A stretch of DNA of 41,462 nucleotides from Bacteroidota bacterium (GTDB taxonomy: Bacteria; Bacteroidota; Bacteroidia; Bacteroidales; JAAUTT01): positions 1 to 41,462 of the forward strand of contig JAIFLU010000105.1 of NCBI GenBank assembly GCA_020048915.1, read 5' to 3'. Under the pieces are notes generated by a model. That model saw only the letters and a list, made by a program, of their open reading frames with translations. It ran no database searches and had not been told where the DNA came from. Positions within the stretch are counted from its first letter, which is position 1. Every line of letters begins with the position of its first letter. This document shows positions 16,953 to 25,502 of the stretch, piece by piece. A program made the position numbers and the translations under genes.

Positions 16953-18017
16953 TTATGCAATATCCAGTTTAACCGGACCTTTTCCTATCCGGTCGTGAAT
17001 CCACTGTTTATGTTCACAGTGTTGCAACAACTCATCGTTAATAAAATTTTGGACTTCTTCGCGAACACTTTCAGGGTAAAGAAGATGAATATTTGGTCCG
17101 GCATCAAGGGTAAAGCACATTGGTAGTTTATGCTCTGCCCGGAATCGTTGAACTTTTTCGATTATGGCAAGTGTATTCGGTTTTAACAAGATATAATTCG
17201 ATTCGGATAACATCATAAGGGCATGCAGGCTAACTGCTTCGCTCTCGGTAATAAGAATAAACTGTTCCATATCGCCGGTTTGCAATGCAGTTATTAGTTC
17301 CTGCAACTTACTTTCGGCCAGTTGATAGCGAATACGTGCATATGCATGGTGTTCCATTAAGGCATGTCCATCGCTGCTCGACACTTGTTTTTTTTCAGAC
17401 GATACTAATAATATTGAATCCTGTATATCTTGAAATACCGGGTGAATATGATGATTGATGTCTACAGCATAAACATCGGAACTTTCGGGCAATGTACTGT
17501 TTTGTCCCCAAATTGAAAAGCCTCCATAGATAGAACGACATGCACTTCCGGAACCAATACGGGCTAGGTAGGAGGCTTTTTGGCGGAAATCCAGGAATCC
17601 GGAAATTTGTCCAAAGAGAAGCTCTTCGATGCTGCAAATGCAAAGTGCCAGAGAACCAAATCCTGATGCCGATGAGGCGATACCTGCAGAATGGGGGAAA
17701 TTGTTTTTCGATTCAATATTTATTCTCAAATGGCGCAAAAAAGGCATTTGAGGCTGTATGCGCAAAAGAAACCGGTTTACACGACTTTCAAAAGATTCGT
17801 TGCGCTGTTGTCCAAATTCAAAAATGACCTCGATATTATTAATACTTTCATCGAACTCAAATGTTACAATGGTTTCTGTAAAAGCATTTTGTAAGGTTAT
17901 GCTGATGGATGCATTATTTGGGAGCTGGTCTCCGTGTTTCCCCCAATATTTTATAAGTGCGATATTCGATGGGCATCTCCATGCTACTTTTCCACTATTT
18001 TTTACTGATTCGGGCAT
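16953..18017 (-). CDS. mvaD: Diphosphomevalonate decarboxylase
   Basis: ATP-dependent decarboxylation of mevalonate 5-diphosphate to isopentenyl diphosphate. All family marks are present: CPSNIALIKYWGK (15-27) for substrate binding, PHSAGIASSASG (108-119) as the phosphate loop, SGSACRSIYGGF (156-167) with the conserved Arg161, SSSDGHALMEHHAYARI for the diphosphate contact, and FTLDAGPN (302-309) with catalytic D305. At 354 residues it is slightly longer than Gram-positive forms. It sits between two other GHMP kinases. The preserved Asp and Lys/Arg residues argue against a non-decarboxylating archaeal-type variant. Confidence 0.93.
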   Translation of the reverse strand: MPESVKNSGKVAWRCPSNIALIKYWGKHGDQLPNNASISITLQNAFTETIVTFEFDESINNIEVIFEFGQQRNESFESRVNRFLLRIQPQMPFLRHLRINIESKNNFPHSAGIASSASGFGSLALCICSIEELLFGQISGFLDFRQKASYLARIGSGSACRSIYGGFSIWGQNSTLPESSDVYAVDINHHIHPVFQDIQDSILLVSSEKKQVSSSDGHALMEHHAYARIRYQLAESKLQELITALQTGDMEQFILITESEAVSLHALMMLSESNYILLKPNTLAIIEKVQRFRAEHKLPMCFTLDAGPNIHLLYPESVREEVQNFINDELLQHCEHKQWIHDRIGKGPVKLDIA

Positions 18018-18087
18018 AGGAATTTATTGTAAATAGATTCGAGAAAAAATCGATAATTGCGTGTAAGGTAGTTAGATATCACTTTTT

Positions 18088-19023
18088 TTATTTCAAAGCT
18101 AATTCCTCAAATTTAATCAAAGTATCGAATCCTTTTACACGAAAGTAATTTTTTACAGTATCTTCATTTAGTAAGGAAACGGCCATAAAAAAATCTCCGC
18201 CCCAAGCCCCTAAGGACTTAATAGCTCCTGAAAAATCAGAGAAGAATTGTGCCTTTAGGGGGGGAGTTTTCAAGATCTTGCTTATTAAATTTTCGTGCAG
18301 CTCCATTACTTGAATTAATTCTTCGGGAGATTTTGCTTCCAGAAACTTGTCTGTTAGGCGGGTAGCTTCTAAAATATCAATGGAAACCGGGGTGTAATTT
18401 GTTTTAAACGCTTTTACGCTTGAATCGCTAATTTGCTTTTTTCCGGAATATATAAAGAAGATGTTCTTATGAAAAGACGGAAAAAAGTTTACAGGAATCC
18501 ATGTTGCAATGGAGTTATTTAAGCTAAACAAAATAGCCGATTGGGCGTTAGCACATGCAATATCATACCCTGAACCGGAAGACACCTCGTAATGTAGTTT
18601 TAAAGGATCGACTTGTGCCCATAAGGCTAAATTGGCAATAAAGGTAGAACTACTACCTAATCCCCAGTTTTGGCTATAAGTAAGATTTGTTTTTACCAGA
18701 AAGCTTTTGGTGTTTTTTAAAAAGGATAAATTGAGCTTTTGGGCTGCAAGAAAACACTTTTGAAGGTAGGTGGCTTTGTCGGAATCTGTGTAAGTTAAAA
18801 CCCTTAAATCTGAAAGTGCCAGTTCGACTTCAAACCAAGGTTCGTTTAATATTGTAGCTTTCCAGGTAATTGTATTTTGAGCATTATCTGCATAAATCTC
18901 CATGCTTTGTCCATATCGAACAGGTATTGCCAATGCTTTTGCTCCGAAAAGGATCAAGTATTCGCTTGTTAGAAGCAACTTTCCATTTGAATAGTAGGAA
19001 TGGAGTGGGGGAGATTCAGTCAT
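18088..19023 (-). CDS. GYDIA-family GHMP kinase, probable phosphomevalonate kinase
   Basis: A 311-residue GHMP-fold kinase. The N-terminus YYSNGKLLLTSEYLILFGAKA (10-30) is the standard GHMP start, GLGSSST (121-127) is the ATP loop, SGSGYDIACA (149-158) holds the GYDIA signature that names a Bacteroidota family, and SLGAWGGDFFMA (about 280-291) is the C-terminal motif. GYDIA occupies the place of the SGFDVA/SGYDVA segment of phosphomevalonate kinases. The operon otherwise contains every kinase and decarboxylase step except this one. I therefore infer phosphomevalonate kinase; direct evidence for the family is not known to me. A 70-bp gap separates it from mvaD. Confidence 0.72.
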   Translation of the reverse strand: MTESPPLHSYYSNGKLLLTSEYLILFGAKALAIPVRYGQSMEIYADNAQNTITWKATILNEPWFEVELALSDLRVLTYTDSDKATYLQKCFLAAQKLNLSFLKNTKSFLVKTNLTYSQNWGLGSSSTFIANLALWAQVDPLKLHYEVSSGSGYDIACANAQSAILFSLNNSIATWIPVNFFPSFHKNIFFIYSGKKQISDSSVKAFKTNYTPVSIDILEATRLTDKFLEAKSPEELIQVMELHENLISKILKTPPLKAQFFSDFSGAIKSLGAWGGDFFMAVSLLNEDTVKNYFRVKGFDTLIKFEELALK

Positions 19024-19116
19024 TCAGTGCTACGCTTATTTACAATTTCAATAATGTTTGGTCGAAAGTTGTTTAACGCCACTTTTTATAGAGGAAATTC
19101 TATTCTATCCGTGGAA

Positions 19117-20433
19117 TTACGTTTCAATATTCAATTCGTTTTTCAGAAAGTTCCGCACAGCGGAATGGGATACGGCATTCCCTTTAAAATATTCGGTTGC
19201 TTGTGCTTTTTGAGACGCCGTCAAATTAAACTGACTGAGAATATTGGGAAGGTGCATTTTCATGTGCCCCTGCTGAATTCCTTTTGTGACGAGTGCTTTA
19301 ATGGCAGCAAAATTATTAGCTAACCCGGCTGCTGCAATAATCATCATCAACTCATTGGCGGTGGGGTTCCCAAGAATTTGCATTGCGCGTTTTGCTAAAG
19401 GATGAAGTGCCGTTAATCCTCCTACAGTACCAATTGAAAGGGGAATTTGCAGACTGAATGTAAAGATGCCTTCCTTGATTTCGACACTCGAAAGGCTCCT
19501 GTACGTTCCGTCTGATGAAGCAAATGCATGAGCTCCTGCTTCTACTGCCCGAAAATCGTTCCCGGTCGCTAATACAACAGCATCAATCCCATTCATTATC
19601 CCTTTGTTGTGGGTAGTGGCTCTATAAGGATCTATAGTGGCAATTTCAACAGCTTTTTGAAACTTGTGCACAAAGGTCGCAGCCTGTGTTACTCCGTCCA
19701 CTTTATCGAGCTGCTCTACCGGACAACTCACCTGACATTCGGCAATACATTCCGGAGTGTAGTTTGAGAGAATGGACATTATTACCTCCAGGCAATCCGA
19801 CTTTTCGGGGATTTTTTGGTCTACGTAACTTCGAAGTGTTAAGGCGGCAGATTCAAGGGTTGTATTAATAAAATTTGCGCCCATCGAATCGACAGTATTA
19901 AAGTCGAACGACAGCCGGTAATAATTTGCCATCTTTTTGGTGTAATCTTCCAATGCAATGCTGACAATACCCCCACCGCGTTTCTGCATATTAGCTGTGA
20001 TAGGAGATGTGCCGGCTAATATCTGTTGTTTTATTGCTTCAAAGTTTTCTAAAAGAATTACCTTGTCTGCCGTCCATAAAAAGTGAACATGCCCTTTTTT
20101 TAGCGATGAAACAACCTTTGCTCTAAATCCACCCCTGGTTGACCAAAACTTAGCTGACGAAGAAGCTGCAGCAACCACCGAACTTTCTTCGACTACCATT
20201 GGGATGTGATAAATCTTTTGATTTATTATAAAGTTGGGGGCAATTCCAAAGGGTAAATAATAATTTGTAAGCGTGTTCTCACTAAAGCTGTCGAACAGCG
20301 ATTGATTGTCGATATGCTGAAACGATGCAGCTTCTTCTGTAAAAGAAGGATCGGATAATACTTCGGCTATGGTTCGGATTTTCTCTTCTTTTGAAAGCTT
20401 AGAAAATCCTTCCAAAAAAACGGGAGTCTTCAT
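19117..20433 (-). CDS. mvaA: Class II hydroxymethylglutaryl-CoA reductase
   Basis: Converts HMG-CoA to mevalonate using NAD(P)H. At 438 residues, without membrane helices, it is a class II (bacterial) enzyme. Catalytic residues are placed as in the Pseudomonas mevalonii enzyme: E83 (VEESSV), K277 in HNKGIMNGID, D284 in the same motif, and H390 in QGHMKMH on the flexible C-terminal part. DSMGAN (182-187) is the cofactor-binding loop. Class II enzymes can run biosynthetically or degradatively. The downstream kinases, decarboxylase and the isomerase make biosynthesis the reading here. The ATG follows the isomerase TAA without a gap. Coenzyme preference is not assignable. Confidence 0.95.
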   Translation of the reverse strand: MKTPVFLEGFSKLSKEEKIRTIAEVLSDPSFTEEAASFQHIDNQSLFDSFSENTLTNYYLPFGIAPNFIINQKIYHIPMVVEESSVVAAASSSAKFWSTRGGFRAKVVSSLKKGHVHFLWTADKVILLENFEAIKQQILAGTSPITANMQKRGGGIVSIALEDYTKKMANYYRLSFDFNTVDSMGANFINTTLESAALTLRSYVDQKIPEKSDCLEVIMSILSNYTPECIAECQVSCPVEQLDKVDGVTQAATFVHKFQKAVEIATIDPYRATTHNKGIMNGIDAVVLATGNDFRAVEAGAHAFASSDGTYRSLSSVEIKEGIFTFSLQIPLSIGTVGGLTALHPLAKRAMQILGNPTANELMMIIAAAGLANNFAAIKALVTKGIQQGHMKMHLPNILSQFNLTASQKAQATEYFKGNAVSHSAVRNFLKNELNIET

Positions 20434-21426
20434 TTACTTTCTGACATTTAGGTATGCATACGCCATTTCCAGGCCTTTTATCTGGTTTTGGACATATTGC
20501 TGCAATTGTGCATAATCTTCTTTGGCATATTTCAGAAAGGAGGAAGCTTGACCATATATGGCCGGTATTGATGATTTTTTAATAAAATAATATCCATCCA
20601 GAAAGCTTTTTATCCCTCCCGAGATAATAATTTCCTTACACAAGATATCTTTATTTTGGCGTACAATGGCATTTACCTCATCGAGCATATCTCCGGCCAA
20701 AACTCCTACCAAGGCAAGTGGTTCAAACAAATCTTCCGGCGCATTGGGTCGTCGCAGAAGTTCAACTTTAGCAAAGTTTGTCCCTCCAAAAGCTGCAAAT
20801 TCAATGGCGGCAAGCGGTAGTTTCATCAATGCTAATAAACTCTGAGGTCCAAATCCCTGACCAACTTCTTTAACAATGATGGGGAATGTTGCTTTCTCTA
20901 AAAGTTTTTGAATGGTGTAAAGCGGAGGATGATTCAACCGGTCACCTTCGGGTTGAAACCATTCCTGCATGGGGTTAACATGCACAATGAGTCCGTCAGT
21001 GCGGAGCCGCTTTACCAGATCTTCGATTATGGTATATTGATTACCGAAGACAAGATCCTCTACCTGACAGATTCCGAGGTTGGCATAAAACGGCAGGTCA
21101 TCGCCAATAATATCGCGCATATCGAAATCGGGAAGATATGTTTTATCCTTAAGGATGATACGGCACGATCCCAAACCCATTCCAAACCCAAACTCATGGC
21201 AGGCTTTGGCGAGATTTGTATTAATAGTACGGGCTAGCTGTGTGCCCCCTGTCATACTCGAAACCCACAGAGGAACGTTCGATTGTTTTTTTAGAAAAGT
21301 AAACGGGGTTAATTCTTTCGGATGAGCACTCAACATGGGTTCATACCAAAAACGGGTGTCTATATCGTTTTTAGTAGTTTGCGATTCAAAAGCCAGGTTA
21401 ATGTGATCTTTTTTGCGGTCTTCCAT
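20434..21426 (-). CDS. fni: Type 2 isopentenyl-diphosphate isomerase (FMN-dependent)
   Basis: Interconverts IPP and DMAPP with reduced FMN and Mg2+. At 330 residues it shows RKKDHI at the N-terminus (4-9), SSMTGGT for FMN binding near residue 56, NPMQEWFQPEGDR (about 150-162) with the conserved Gln and Glu that bind metal and substrate, IVKEVGQGFG near 184-193, and ISGGIKS close to the C-terminus, where the FMN phosphate binds. These identify type 2 rather than Nudix type 1. It directly abuts the HMG-CoA reductase gene and lies 9 bp from the acyl-CoA dehydrogenase, and so forms the junction between the leucine and mevalonate halves of the operon. Confidence 0.94.
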   Translation of the reverse strand: MEDRKKDHINLAFESQTTKNDIDTRFWYEPMLSAHPKELTPFTFLKKQSNVPLWVSSMTGGTQLARTINTNLAKACHEFGFGMGLGSCRIILKDKTYLPDFDMRDIIGDDLPFYANLGICQVEDLVFGNQYTIIEDLVKRLRTDGLIVHVNPMQEWFQPEGDRLNHPPLYTIQKLLEKATFPIIVKEVGQGFGPQSLLALMKLPLAAIEFAAFGGTNFAKVELLRRPNAPEDLFEPLALVGVLAGDMLDEVNAIVRQNKDILCKEIIISGGIKSFLDGYYFIKKSSIPAIYGQASSFLKYAKEDYAQLQQYVQNQIKGLEMAYAYLNVRK

Positions 21427-21435
21427 AGAATGGAG

Positions 21436-22581
21436 TTAAAGACCAATATGGCGTGATATTACCAGGCGCAGGATCTCGGAAGTTCCTTCGCCAATTTGCA
21501 ATAGACGCTGGTCGCGGTAAAAACGTTCAATATCATATTCTCTCATGAGGCCATAGGCTCCATGTATTTGCAAGGCTTCGTCGGCTACTTCGCGGGCCAT
21601 TTCGGCACAGTATAATTTCGACATCGCAGCCTCTTTAGCAAATGGTTGACCATTGTCCTTGAGCCAACAAGCATGGTACAGCGTATTTTTTGCTAATTCA
21701 ATTTTAGTGGCCATATCAGCCAGTTTAAAGGCAATGGATTGAAATTTCGCAATGGGTTTGCCGAACTGCTCCCGTTTTTGAGCATATTTCGCAGCCATTT
21801 CATAGGCTCCCCTTGCAAGTCCTAAACCCATGGCCGCAATAGTCAAACGGCCGGAATCAAGCGTTTCGAGCATAATTTTCGAGCCGTTACCGATTCCACC
21901 CATGAGGTTTTCTTTTGGAACCTTCACATTATCGAAATATAAGCGAGCGGTGTCAATAGCTCGCCACATCATCTTTCCATTAATTTTTTCGGCTCGGTAG
22001 CCGGGTGTTCCCCGTTCAACAATAATGGTCGAAAGTTCTTTTTTACCGTCTTTTTCTGAAGTAATAACCTGAATGGTAACCCCAGCCGATATTTCAGTGG
22101 AGGCATTGGAGATAAACATTTTTGAGCCATTAATTAAATAATGGTCGCCGTTTAAGACCGCTGTTGAGGCAGTTCCGCGAGAGTCGGAGCCAGCATTGGT
22201 TTCTGTAAGCCCAAAAGCCCATAAAGCGTCTCCGGTGCAAAGTTTAGGCAAGTATTTTAGTTTTTGCTCTTCGGTTCCATAATTATAGATGGGGCCGATT
22301 CCCAACGAATTGTGCGATGCCAATATTGCCGCCTGGGAACTGTCAACCCTGGCCAATTCTTCAATAGCGATAATAAACGATAAATAACTTAATCCATGAC
22401 CACCATATTTGGGAGAGATGGTGATGCCAAAAAGCCCAAGCTCACCCATTCTTTTTGAGAGGGGAGCATAGAACTGCTCTTTTTCATCGAGGGCTTGTGC
22501 GATAGGTTTTATTTCCTTTTCAGCAAACTCCCGAACTTTCATTCTTAGTTTTTCGTGCGATTCATTGGTAAAAATGTCCAT
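21436..22581 (-). CDS. Acyl-CoA dehydrogenase, probably acting on isovaleryl-CoA by context
   Basis: A 381-residue flavoprotein of normal length, oxidising a short acyl-CoA to its 2,3-enoyl ester and passing electrons to ETF. FAD and substrate motifs are visible: LTETNAGSDS (125-134), MFISNA (155-160), and RFYRDQRLLQIGEGTSEI near the end. The catalytic base appears to be E365 in IGEGTSE, the position used by short- and medium-chain dehydrogenases. True isovaleryl-CoA dehydrogenases use a Glu in an LERL motif; here that position is G244 (DSGRL). So the sequence resembles SCAD or 2-methylacyl types, while position among methylcrotonyl-CoA carboxylase genes argues for isovaleryl-CoA. It lies 40 bp after the carboxylase alpha gene. 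Confidence 0.85.
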   Translation of the reverse strand: MDIFTNESHEKLRMKVREFAEKEIKPIAQALDEKEQFYAPLSKRMGELGLFGITISPKYGGHGLSYLSFIIAIEELARVDSSQAAILASHNSLGIGPIYNYGTEEQKLKYLPKLCTGDALWAFGLTETNAGSDSRGTASTAVLNGDHYLINGSKMFISNASTEISAGVTIQVITSEKDGKKELSTIIVERGTPGYRAEKINGKMMWRAIDTARLYFDNVKVPKENLMGGIGNGSKIMLETLDSGRLTIAAMGLGLARGAYEMAAKYAQKREQFGKPIAKFQSIAFKLADMATKIELAKNTLYHACWLKDNGQPFAKEAAMSKLYCAEMAREVADEALQIHGAYGLMREYDIERFYRDQRLLQIGEGTSEILRLVISRHIGL

Positions 22582-22621
22582 TTGAATTTTACAGTTTTAT
22601 TGTAAATATATAATCTTTCTG

Positions 22622-24619
22622 CTAATTGTATGCATGTAACTTCATAAGTAACTCTTGCCCGGTAACCTGATCGCCTGCCGCTACGGTAACCTCTTCTACC
22701 AAACCTTCAAAAGGCGCCAGAATTTTGTTTTCCATCTTCATCGATTCTATAATCAATAAAGTTTGCCCTTTGTTCACTTTGTCACCTTTTTTTACATTCA
22801 TTTTTATGACTTTCCCATTTAATGGCGACCTCAAATCCTTATCGTGAGCGTTATTTTTGTTTATTTTTTTATTTTTAAAAACCGAAATATCCGGTACATC
22901 TTTTCTATCAATCTCAAAAGAAAACCCACTCAAGGTAATAAAAGTTTTGGAAGTATTGTCGTTTGAAATCCAACATTTTATTTGATGGATATCAAGGGTA
23001 TATTCATAAAGTTGTCCATCTTTAGAGTGTAGCTCAACCAAGTGGTCCTGATTGTTTAAATTGAATTGAATTCTTTTGGAATCAAATAACTTATAGGAAA
23101 TTCCGTATTCCATATTATTAATGGAAAACGATGCTTCGCCAAAACTTTTCCATGGGCCAAGAGATTTCCAGATAGTATCCGTTTGGTCGCATTTGCTGAA
23201 AAAGGTATTTACTAAAACGCCAGCAATAAGGTATTCGGTAGGAATTATATTTTTCTTACTCAGTAAGCTGTTTTGCAACTCGGTTGCATGTTGCGCGCAA
23301 AAGCCGGTGGATATGTTATTATTTTTGAAATGATTGTTTTGAAGAACTTCCGATAGATATTCTACGTTGGTCTTTATTCCCTGAATGCTAACTTTTGAGA
23401 AATAAGAGATCAATTGAAATATAGCTTGTTCGCGAGTGGCAGCATGGGCAGTGATTTTTGCAATCATGGGGTCAAAGCGGGAGGAGACTTCCTCGGAGCC
23501 TTCGAAGGAAGAATCAATGCGGATATTGGCTTTTTTGGGCAAAATATAACCAGTCATATTACCCGGACAAGGCATGAAATCGTTAAATGGGTCTTCAGCA
23601 TAAATACGGCATTCAATGGCATGCCCATTTATTTTTATATCTTCTTGTTTAATAGATACAGGCAAACCCCGGGCAATGTTAATTTGCTCCCGGACAATAT
23701 CAATACCGGTAATAGCTTCGGTTACCGGATGCTCCACCTGAATTCGGGTATTCATTTCGAGAAAGAAAAAGTTCATTTCCTCATCGAAAAGAAATTCCAA
23801 TGTACCGGCACTGGTATAATTCATTGCCTTAGCGATGTGCAAGGCTGTTTGAAGTAATTTTTCCCTTAAGGGTTGTGTTAGGGATGGGGAAGGAGCTTCC
23901 TCAATAATTTTCTGATGCCTGCGCTGAATAGAGCATTCACGCTCATACAGATGAACAATATTTCCAAGATTGTCACCTAGCAGCTGTACTTCAATATGAC
24001 GCGGATTTTGGATATAGTGCTCCAAATACACAGTGGCATCGCCAAAATAAGAAAGCGCTTCGCGACTGGCCGATTCATATGCTTCTGGCAATTCATGAAG
24101 TGTTTTGGCAATTTTCATTCCTTTACCGCCTCCGCCAGCAGCAGCTTTAATTAAAAGCGGAAAGGGTAGGGCTTTCGATTTTTCAATAATTTCATCCAGA
24201 GATGAACCTATAATTGAAGTTAATAAAGGAATTCCCAAATCCTCAACAAATCTGCGGGCTCCAAGTTTATTGCCCATTAATTTGATGGATGCGGCGTTGG
24301 GGCCAATAAAAATGATTCCAGCACTCTCGCAAGCTTCTGCAAGCAATGCATTCTCCGAAAGGAATCCATATCCGGGGTGGATTGCTTCGCACTCCGATTT
24401 TTGCGCGATATCGATTATCAAAGCGATATTTAAATAAGTTTCGGTCAGAGAGCCAATTCCCAAACAGTATGCTTCGTCCGCTTCTTTTACATGAATTGCA
24501 TTTTGCTCCTCATCCGTATAAACAGCGCAGGCAGTTATTCCCATACTTTTTATGGTATGGATAATTCTCCTGGCAATTTCGCTCCGGTTTGCGATTAGAA
24601 TTTTGTTGATAGACTGCAT
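22622..24619 (-). CDS. liuD: Methylcrotonyl-CoA carboxylase alpha subunit (biotin carboxylase plus biotin carrier)
   Basis: Carboxylates biotin with ATP and bicarbonate, then hands it to the beta subunit. Domain order: biotin carboxylase N-terminal (1-110, starting KILIANRSEIARRI), ATP-grasp with AAAGGGGKGMK (159-169), ECSIQRRHQK with catalytic residues (228-237), C-terminal domain, a less conserved linker, and a biotinyl domain with ESMKM at 625-629 (biotin on K628). At 665 residues it fits the MCC/acyl-CoA carboxylase alpha size. The beta gene beside it is of MCC type, which sets the substrate. It lies 60 bp after the hydratase gene. Propionyl- or geranyl-CoA carboxylase is the alternative. 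Confidence 0.88.
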   Translation of the reverse strand: MQSINKILIANRSEIARRIIHTIKSMGITACAVYTDEEQNAIHVKEADEAYCLGIGSLTETYLNIALIIDIAQKSECEAIHPGYGFLSENALLAEACESAGIIFIGPNAASIKLMGNKLGARRFVEDLGIPLLTSIIGSSLDEIIEKSKALPFPLLIKAAAGGGGKGMKIAKTLHELPEAYESASREALSYFGDATVYLEHYIQNPRHIEVQLLGDNLGNIVHLYERECSIQRRHQKIIEEAPSPSLTQPLREKLLQTALHIAKAMNYTSAGTLEFLFDEEMNFFFLEMNTRIQVEHPVTEAITGIDIVREQINIARGLPVSIKQEDIKINGHAIECRIYAEDPFNDFMPCPGNMTGYILPKKANIRIDSSFEGSEEVSSRFDPMIAKITAHAATREQAIFQLISYFSKVSIQGIKTNVEYLSEVLQNNHFKNNNISTGFCAQHATELQNSLLSKKNIIPTEYLIAGVLVNTFFSKCDQTDTIWKSLGPWKSFGEASFSINNMEYGISYKLFDSKRIQFNLNNQDHLVELHSKDGQLYEYTLDIHQIKCWISNDNTSKTFITLSGFSFEIDRKDVPDISVFKNKKINKNNAHDKDLRSPLNGKVIKMNVKKGDKVNKGQTLLIIESMKMENKILAPFEGLVEEVTVAAGDQVTGQELLMKLHAYN

Positions 24620-24679
24620 ACTACATTTGTTTGGCCATAATTTTGCTCGACATCTTGAACAAGCCTTATGAGCTTTGGT

Positions 24680-25492
24680 TCATCTATGCCTGATTTTTTC
24701 ATTATTGATATACCACGACGGTTTTTTCTTATTCAAAAAGGCCTTCATTCCTTCTTGTCCTTCAGATGAAACCCTTGCTTTTGCTATTACTTCGGAAGTA
24801 TATTTCATCCATTCTTCCGGTTGTTGAATTTCATTTAGCTTTTGCAAAAGTTTTTTCGTGCTTGCAAGAGCTGTTGGATTGTTTTGCAAAAGTTTTTCAG
24901 TTATCTGGCCGAGGTAGTATTCCTGTTCTGGTTCATTTGTAATTCTATTCACAAAGCCAAAATATTCCGCTTCGGCAGCATCAAATGTGTAAGCCAAAAG
25001 CATTAACTCACGTGATCGTGCTTCGCCAATTTTCCGAAAAACATAAGGGGAAATCACGGCAGGAACCAAGCCCAGTTTTACTTCGCTAAAGGCAAATTGT
25101 GAATTTTCAACCGCCATCGCAAAGTCAGCCGCAGCTACCAGTCCATTTCCTCCCCCCATAACCGAACCATGGGTAAGGGCAATTACTGGTTTTGGGCTGG
25201 TGTAAACAGCATATAAGCATTGTGCAAGAGTGCGGCTTTCAAGGTAATTTTGCTTGTAATCGAGTTCAGAAGCCGTTTGCATCCATTTAAGATCTGCTCC
25301 TGCACAAAAAGATTTGCCTCGCCCGCGAATTACGATTACCCTAATTTGATCATTGGTTTGACTTTTGGTAAAAAAATCCAATAATTCATGAATCATTTCG
25401 TCGTTAAAGGCATTGTGTACCTCCGGACGGTTCAGCCAAACCGTAGCTATAGAACTTTCTTCCTGAATTTCGATTGTGTTGTATGATGCCAT
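24680..25492 (-). CDS. liuC: Enoyl-CoA hydratase family, probable methylglutaconyl-CoA hydratase
   Basis: Crotonase-fold enzyme predicted to hydrate 3-methylglutaconyl-CoA to HMG-CoA. AGADLKWM (64-71) and MGGGNGLVAAAD (112-123) form the oxyanion hole, and SEVKLGLVPAVISPY (136-150) closely resembles LiuC-type methylglutaconyl-CoA hydratases, with E137 as the acid/base. The first Glu of typical crotonases is Gly here (GGGNGL), as I recall for LiuC-like proteins. I start at ATG 25492, 11 bp after the beta-subunit stop, giving 270 residues. A TTG 15 codons upstream is open but would overlap the beta gene and adds a non-conserved extension. The product, HMG-CoA, is the substrate of the reductase in the same operon. 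Confidence 0.85.
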   Translation of the reverse strand: MASYNTIEIQEESSIATVWLNRPEVHNAFNDEMIHELLDFFTKSQTNDQIRVIVIRGRGKSFCAGADLKWMQTASELDYKQNYLESRTLAQCLYAVYTSPKPVIALTHGSVMGGGNGLVAAADFAMAVENSQFAFSEVKLGLVPAVISPYVFRKIGEARSRELMLLAYTFDAAEAEYFGFVNRITNEPEQEYYLGQITEKLLQNNPTALASTKKLLQKLNEIQQPEEWMKYTSEVIAKARVSSEGQEGMKAFLNKKKPSWYINNEKIRHR

Positions 25493-25502
25493 AAAAGTTT
25501 GG

